Shown: positions 59,972-64,000 of the stretch, one piece after another | How the letters are laid out: each line of letters begins with the position of its first letter | Position numbering within the stretch: position 1 is the stretch's first letter | Assembly: GCA_964510065.1 (NCBI GenBank) | Contig: CAZEAC010000004.1 | Location: 26,844 to 90,843, forward strand | Direction of reading: 5' to 3' | Origin: CAZEAC01 sp964510065 | Lineage (GTDB): Bacteria; Bdellovibrionota_C; UBA2361; CAIXSY01 | DNA: 64,000 nucleotides | Program-made: the position numbers and the translations under genes | The notes under the pieces: model-generated | Seen by the model: the letters and a program-made list of their open reading frames with translations, nothing else | Database searches by the model: none | Told to the model about the DNA's origin: nothing

Positions 59972-60538
59972 CTAATGCAAGTATCCACGTACTTCAGAAA
60001 ACGATGCCTCGATGGTTGATTCCAAGGTTGGCTTTGCCACTTTAGCCAACTTTTTATTGAGCATACAGGCAACCGCCAATACTTTTTGGTGGTCGACTTT
60101 TTTCCATGGCATCACCGAGCCGAGAAAGTTGAGGCCCCACTTGCTTTTGTTTTTTATGTGATCAAGATCCTCAATCATTAAGGTGACAGGTACCTGTACA
60201 TCGAATCGAACTACTTTGCTGAACTCAACGCCAGCTTTTGGTTTGCGCTTGTAGACCTTATCCAAGTACTTATCACGCTTGTCCTTGTCGAACTTGTCAG
60301 GCTTTCCAGCAGCGATTGCATAACCTGCAAAGCAGCAATAGGGACTGCCGATGTAAAGAAGACAGACATCACCTTTCTTTATCCCGTCGTAGTTTCTGCA
60401 GCCCTCTTTAAGACCCCATGCCTTTCGTTTGACCTGTGCATCGAAGATCACTTGAGCGTTGTAATGGCTGTTTGCTTGATTTTTGTTAGCGAGTACAAGC
60501 ACCCAGTAGTTTGGTCTTTCCGTTTTATCTTTTGCCAT
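59972..60538 (-). CDS. EVE-domain (PUA-like) protein
   Basis: The N-terminal 130 residues match the EVE fold (NYWVLVLANKNQ; GIKKGDVCLLYIGSPYCCFAGYAIAAGKP), which reads modified bases in DNA or RNA. The second part (ESTIEASFSEVRGYL) is a short helix. It is on the reverse strand between the Clp-fold gene and the TIGR04255 gene. EVE proteins often accompany restriction systems. The 285 bases between it and the next gene contain no gene; there is a small hairpin CCGCTT/AAGCGG. Confidence 0.8.
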   Translation of the reverse strand: MAKDKTERPNYWVLVLANKNQANSHYNAQVIFDAQVKRKAWGLKEGCRNYDGIKKGDVCLLYIGSPYCCFAGYAIAAGKPDKFDKDKRDKYLDKVYKRKPKAGVEFSKVVRFDVQVPVTLMIEDLDHIKNKSKWGLNFLGSVMPWKKVDHQKVLAVACMLNKKLAKVAKPTLESTIEASFSEVRGYLH

Positions 60539-60823
60539 GAATCTTCTCCGAATCTTGAAATCCGAAGAGATGGGGTCGGCAGCTGATGGTATTAACTTAA
60601 CCTTTTGAAATGAATATATTCTTTAGCTCACATGTGGCCTGTATTGGATGCTGAGAAGCCGCTTCACTCGTGCCGCAAAGCGGTGATAAGCCCTATCTAG
60701 TTTAGGGGCGTTAAAGCAAATGGCGGTTTTTGAAGAAATGTTCTAAACTTTTGCATCTCTCCTAAAATACTAGGCATTTTTCCTTGAAAGCTGCCGATAA
60801 GCGTAGAGAGATATACTTAAACC

Positions 60824-61582
60824 ATGACAGATTACCCGAAGCTATCGAAACCGCCCATCATTGAGGCTCTGGTCGACATCCAGATTCAGCCAGTCGCTGG
60901 GCTTTCGGTTGAGGGTATTCGTTCAAAGTTGCCCTCCTCGATATCTTCGAGCTATCCGAGATCGGAAGAACTCAAGAAGTTTGAGAGTAGTATTACCCAA
61001 GGACCGACAGGCGCCGAAGTGAGCAGTCGAGATTTGGGCGCCTATGGACTCATGCTCAGAAATGAAGCGAATACAAGGGCGGTGCAACTCAGGATAGATG
61101 GCTTTGCTTTGAGTCACCTCCAACCGTATTCTAACTTTGAAGCCCTCCAGGGCGATGCAACTCCGCTTTGGAATGATTACAAAAGCTTGCTCGGGATGAA
61201 GGAGCGAGTTCTTCGTGTGGCATTACGTTACATCAATGTTATTGATTGTAATCGAATGCTCAGTGCCTGGACTGATTTGAGTGATTATTTGACGAACATT
61301 CCTCCACTGCCAAAGGGGTCATCGCCACACCTAACGGGTTTTGGAATGGAGATCGTAAGTCAAGATCCAGAAAAGGGAATCGTCACTACTATCAGACGTG
61401 GATTATTGAAGAACCTGCAGACTCAACAACATGGAATCAGTGTTGATATAGAAGTAGTCAAACACTTTACAGAGTCTCCAACCGAAGATGTTCTTTGGTC
61501 GTCTATTAAGGCATTACGGCCGATTAAGAACGATGTGTTTTTCGACGTAGTTTCTGAGAACAAGATCAAGGAGTATAGGTGA
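60824..61582 (+). CDS. TIGR04255-family protein
   Basis: The 252-residue product fits the sporadically distributed TIGR04255 family: KPPIIEALVDIQIQP at the start, FALSHLQPYSNFE.L in the middle and RVALRYINVID. Family members are scattered in mobile elements and thought to be defence or toxin-antitoxin parts, but their activity is not known to me. It begins a three-gene unit with overlapping ends. Confidence 0.8.
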   Translation: MTDYPKLSKPPIIEALVDIQIQPVAGLSVEGIRSKLPSSISSSYPRSEELKKFESSITQGPTGAEVSSRDLGAYGLMLRNEANTRAVQLRIDGFALSHLQPYSNFEALQGDATPLWNDYKSLLGMKERVLRVALRYINVIDCNRMLSAWTDLSDYLTNIPPLPKGSSPHLTGFGMEIVSQDPEKGIVTTIRRGLLKNLQTQQHGISVDIEVVKHFTESPTEDVLWSSIKALRPIKNDVFFDVVSENKIKEYR

Positions 61583-61584
61583 AC

Positions 61585-62094
61585 ATGGCAGACAACCTAA
61601 GCAGCCTATACCAGTTCAAAGCGACTTCGACCGCTCCGGTGAGTCGTTCTGCTTCCGGAGTTTCACTTGACGCTACGAAAAGTAAACTTGAAGAGTTACT
61701 TTCGAGGCTGGATGAGGCCCTGATAGAGGCTAAAGAGGATAAGAAAGTTGATGACGCATTCGTGCTACCGTCAGAAGCTTCATTCAAGCAATCCAAGTCT
61801 TTTGCTATTTCTTTATCCAGCTACCCATTCACGCTACCGCTTGTAATGTGCCTAAATGATGGTGGCATCTGTTTCCAGTGGACGACTGACAAGAAAGGCA
61901 TTCTGACAGCCACGCTTTATGGGGATAATGCGTTTGTATATGTTGCTCGATTCGGTCCAAAAGAACGCAGTACCGGAACAGATGAATACGATAACGAATC
62001 CATCTCGGAGAATCTTCTGATTTGGCTAAAGAAATATTTCATGCCTGCAAGTCAAACACCGTGGAAGAACACATCAACGATAGCGAGCCACTAA
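61585..62094 (+). CDS. Second protein of the TIGR04255 cassette
   Basis: The 169-residue product has a Ser/Thr-rich N-terminus, a helix (KSKLEELLSRLDEALIEAKED) and a beta-rich half (FTLPLVMCLNDGGICFQWTTDKKGILTATLYG) ending in a short helix. I use ATG 61585, two bases after the previous stop. The end overlaps the next gene by 73 bases. No family is recognised. Confidence 0.65.
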   Translation: MADNLSSLYQFKATSTAPVSRSASGVSLDATKSKLEELLSRLDEALIEAKEDKKVDDAFVLPSEASFKQSKSFAISLSSYPFTLPLVMCLNDGGICFQWTTDKKGILTATLYGDNAFVYVARFGPKERSTGTDEYDNESISENLLIWLKKYFMPASQTPWKNTSTIASH

Positions 62095-62495
62095 CCAAGT
62101 TCTTAGAAGATAAGAACGACTATGAAGTCGCCACTGGGACTATAAAGGTTAGTGCCTTCTATCCTTCTAACAAGTACGCTGCAATCTCGGTCTTTCGGAT
62201 ACTGAATCTGATTGATGAAGATGTATGGAGCATCGCTGATAGCTTTGTTGCACCCAAGCGGAGCCCGAGAAACGGAAGCTATCGTGCTCGTGCTGATCTG
62301 AAAGCATCTGATGTGCGAGAAACCGGTTTGCGTGTCGAAGCAGAGACAAGTGAGCATCCCCGACATGCAGATATTCTTGGTTGGGTTACTGCTCCAAAAG
62401 TTGTAGGTAGCGAAGAAGCTCTTAACGAGATTCGTGAAAATCGAGCTGAATATGCAGCGAAGCTTTGGCAGGTTTCATCGTTCGTCAGTCGCTAG
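62022..62495 (+). CDS. Third protein of the TIGR04255 cassette
   Basis: The 157-residue product starts with TTG inside the preceding gene (73-base overlap in another frame). It has mixed structure (ATGTIKVSAFYPSNKYAAISVFRIL; GWVTAPKVVGSEEALNEIRENRAEYAAKLWQV) without a known motif. An arrangement of TIGR04255 followed by two small proteins suggests a three-part system. Confidence 0.6.
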   Translation: MAKEIFHACKSNTVEEHINDSEPLTKFLEDKNDYEVATGTIKVSAFYPSNKYAAISVFRILNLIDEDVWSIADSFVAPKRSPRNGSYRARADLKASDVRETGLRVEAETSEHPRHADILGWVTAPKVVGSEEALNEIRENRAEYAAKLWQVSSFVSR

Positions 62496-62530
62496 CGTAA
62501 AATCTCAATGACGGACAAGCAGATCTTTCA

Positions 62531-62632
62531 GAAGCTTTCAGATCACTACAAAATCTGGATGCAAAAAAGCTGCAACGAAAATAAAGATCTAATAATACCG
62601 ATATTTTAGACCCCTATAGATACTACACCCCA
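62531..62632 (+). repeat. About 100-bp direct repeat left of the Fic gene
   Basis: This stretch and 63681-63781 share GxAGCTTTCA at the start, a GATGCAAAAA...TGCA core (62558-62574) and the identical 15-mer AGATACTACACCCCA (62618-62632) at the end, in the same order and spacing. The inner part between the core and the 15-mer has diverged. The core has the same form as the AGATGCA pair at 46327-46344 beside tRNA-His. Confidence 0.8.
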
Positions 62633-62705
62633 TAGCGAAATTTTACATTTCGGGAAAGTATTTGAAATTTCCTGAGATGTTAATTTGCACATCTCCTTTC
62701 GAAAG

Positions 62706-63635
62706 CTATTTTTCCAAAGTCTTCAAATAGTCAGAGATTGATTTTTCTGTCGCCAGCCAGTTGCGTGCTTTTTTATGCGCATCAATCTTTCCTTGCCTGG
62801 CTAGTAAGCTCAGGTACTCCTGGGAATAAGGAAACTTCTTTGCAAGCACTGAAAGCGGAACATACTCGTCGTTGCCTATCGCTCCACAGCTTTCAAGGTA
62901 GAGATCTAAGGAACGCTCAAGTGCTTGTGAAATGAGCAAAATGAAAGCCTTATAATCTCCTTTGTTTGCTTGATTGAGCGCTCGATAATACTGCTTCCTA
63001 TTGTTTTTTAAAATAATAGCTGGTGGATAACCAAATTTAATAAAAAGGAGATTCATCAATAGTCGAGCAGTTCTACCGTTTCCGTCAAAGAATGGATGAA
63101 TCCAGACAAACTTATGATGAAATCTAGCTATAAGCTCTACGTTGTCGAGTCTTTCGGGATTGTCATTCGTAAAAGCTACCAGCTCTTTCATGAGTTGAGA
63201 AACTTTTACAAAATTAGGCGGAATAAAATTTGCACCAAGAATTCGAACCTGACCGTTTCTATACCTCCCCGCAAACTCGGACTCTATGTTATCTAGAACC
63301 AAACTATGAATGCTAAAAATATCCTTCTCAGTTAGCAGATACTTTGGGTTAGCAAGCTCCTCAACAAAGTATATCGCTTTCTCATGGTTCTTTGCCTCAA
63401 AGTGTTCACGAAGGTTTCTGCCCTTTATTGTGATTCCTTGCTCAAGAACTAATCTGGTTTCCTGCAACGTTAGAGTGTTGCCTTCAATAGCATTAGAATT
63501 AAAAGTCCACTCGATAGCTAATTCAGATTTAAGACGTTTCAATGCCGCCTGGGGCAGTGGGCGGAGCTTCGCAAGCTGCTTCTTTTTGGTTTCTAATCTA
63601 TCGAGTATCTTTTTAGCCATATCGGATAGGCTCAA
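62706..63635 (-). CDS. Fic-family protein (AMPylase-type)
   Basis: The FIC motif HPFFDGNGRTARLL (H180 to R191) is complete, so the enzyme should transfer AMP or another nucleotide moiety to a protein. The N-terminal inhibitory motif S47-N-A-I-E51-G52 is present in the same chain, marking a self-inhibited class II Fic protein. The C-terminal 60 residues look like a winged helix (SVLAKKFPYSQEYLSLLARQGKIDAHKKARNWLATEKSI). The gene is flanked by direct repeats of about 100 bases. Confidence 0.93.
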   Translation of the reverse strand: MSLSDMAKKILDRLETKKKQLAKLRPLPQAALKRLKSELAIEWTFNSNAIEGNTLTLQETRLVLEQGITIKGRNLREHFEAKNHEKAIYFVEELANPKYLLTEKDIFSIHSLVLDNIESEFAGRYRNGQVRILGANFIPPNFVKVSQLMKELVAFTNDNPERLDNVELIARFHHKFVWIHPFFDGNGRTARLLMNLLFIKFGYPPAIILKNNRKQYYRALNQANKGDYKAFILLISQALERSLDLYLESCGAIGNDEYVPLSVLAKKFPYSQEYLSLLARQGKIDAHKKARNWLATEKSISDYLKTLEK

Positions 63636-63680
63636 TATTATACCTATCCGATACCAAGAGCAAGCTGTTTTAATATTTCA

Positions 63681-63781
63681 GGAGCTTTCAAAATTCCCCC
63701 AAAATTTGATGCAAAAAGATGCACGACTTCATATAACCAAATAAAATCAAGGGCTTTAAGGTGCTCAGATACTACACCCCA
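63681..63781 (+). repeat. About 100-bp direct repeat right of the Fic gene
   Basis: Partner of 62531-62632, displaced by 1150 bases. It holds GGAGCTTTCA (63681-63690), GATGCAAAAAGATGCA (63708-63723) and the 15-mer AGATACTACACCCCA (63767-63781). One base shorter in the core spacing. Confidence 0.8.
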
Positions 63782-64000
63782 GTATTTCCCGCTCGGCGCT
63801 CGGGCTCTCGGCACGGTGCTATTCCTCGCTACGCTCGGGCACCGGCCGACCAGGGGACACCCCTGGACCCCGGTAGACTTTCGTTCATGTATTCAATAAG
63901 TTCTTGTCTTGTCGTTTAAGCTTTTTGAAGCTGCACGAGGTCTCTGGAGCCTGACCGAAAATGTTTTCTATCGGATTATAAGTGACGCAGGCGAATCAGT
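63782..64000. other. GC-rich stretch with hairpin, no gene seen
   Basis: After the repeat the base composition jumps to GC-rich DNA until about 63880. It has words such as CGCTCGG in several copies and the perfect hairpin CCAGGGG-ACA-CCCCTGG (63850-63866). It may mark another element border. The last 120 bases show nothing I can assign. Confidence 0.5.

Larger units (their letters stand above)
46165..64000. mobile_element. tRNA-His-linked integrative defence island (right end not in window)
   Basis: All 17.8 kb beyond tRNA-His have a different character from the preceding DNA: an integrase, an AlpA-like protein, a phage-type repressor, a HUH replication protein, a full restriction system and several defence-type genes, with repeated AGATGCA sites at both sides. 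I do not find a copy of the tRNA-His 3' end near 62-64 kb, so the right attachment site must lie beyond the window or be different. The left limit is inferred, not proven. Confidence 0.75.

Noticed and set aside
62500..64000. Right attachment site as a copy of the tRNA-His 3' end
   Set aside because: I searched by eye for the T-arm and acceptor sequence and found no copy, so I do not claim a right border.

Overview
The window reads as a chromosomal scaffold from a Gram-negative bacterium. An outer membrane is implied by LptE, an OmpA-domain protein and several lipobox lipoproteins. The ribosomal set is of the zinc-binding type (S14, S4 and L36 all keep their cysteines), and multi-domain histidine kinases sit beside a Rieske lipoprotein and a SRAP protein. 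This would fit a deltaproteobacterial or Bdellovibrio-like lineage, but I cannot fix the phylum by eye. A run of ten Ns (30675-30684) shows it is a gapped, probably metagenomic, assembly.

Region 1 (1-17.3 kb) is the S10/spc/alpha ribosomal supercluster on the + strand: rpsC(end)-rplP-rpmC-rpsQ-rplN-rplX-rplE-rpsN-rpsH-rplF-rplR-rpsE-rpmD-rplO-secY-adk, then rpmJ-rpsM-rpsK-rpsD-rpoA-rplQ, followed by fabI and lptE, with rpsT on the opposite strand. It carries unusual intergenic DNA: a 15-bp tandem repeat before rplF and two related foldback repeats before rplR and secY. Between adk and rpmJ, where map and infA often lie, there is instead a 3.9-kb segment with a small lipoprotein, a reverse-strand SPFH/Band-7 membrane protein and a TetR regulator. 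The Band-7 promoter has a perfect palindrome between its -35 and -10 boxes.

Region 2 (17.3-30.6 kb) is housekeeping and signalling. It holds dCTP deaminase, two histidine kinases, a degenerate receiver protein, a SRAP (YedK-type) abasic-site protein, a secreted M48-like protease that seems to start at CTG, 5-formyl-THF cyclo-ligase, a YmdB-type phosphoesterase, a Rieske protein, an OmpA-domain protein with a structured leader, a MerR-like coiled-coil protein and a Crp/Fnr regulator. A 225-bp foldback element lies between dcd and rpsT.

Region 3 (30.6-37.9 kb) is the least explained chromosomal part. It contains an alpha/beta hydrolase, a Gfo/Idh/MocA oxidoreductase, an 875-residue protein that joins a methyltransferase-like domain to a SelO-like (UPF0061) pseudokinase domain, an unknown partner gene and a DHH-type phosphoesterase. 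A perfect TGTGA-N6-TCACA site lies between the two divergent central genes. The Crp-family protein encoded 2.6 kb away has the recognition-helix residues that read this site. I regard this cluster as the best candidate for an undescribed pathway.

Region 4 (38-46 kb) holds pyruvate kinase, an adenosine-deaminase-like protein, a basic histone-H1-like protein, a large acidic single-pass membrane protein, DprA, a methyltransferase, a glycosyltransferase and tRNA-His(GTG).

Region 5 (46.2 kb to the end) is a mobile defence island next to tRNA-His. It has clustered AGATGCA sites, a repressor, an AlpA-like protein, a tyrosine integrase and a HUH-type replication protein. A complete type I restriction system (hsdM-hsdS-hsdR) follows, with an Mrr-type endonuclease, a Clp-fold (SDH) protease, an EVE-domain protein, a three-gene TIGR04255 cassette and a Fic gene flanked by about 100-bp direct repeats. 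The far end of the island is not visible in the window.
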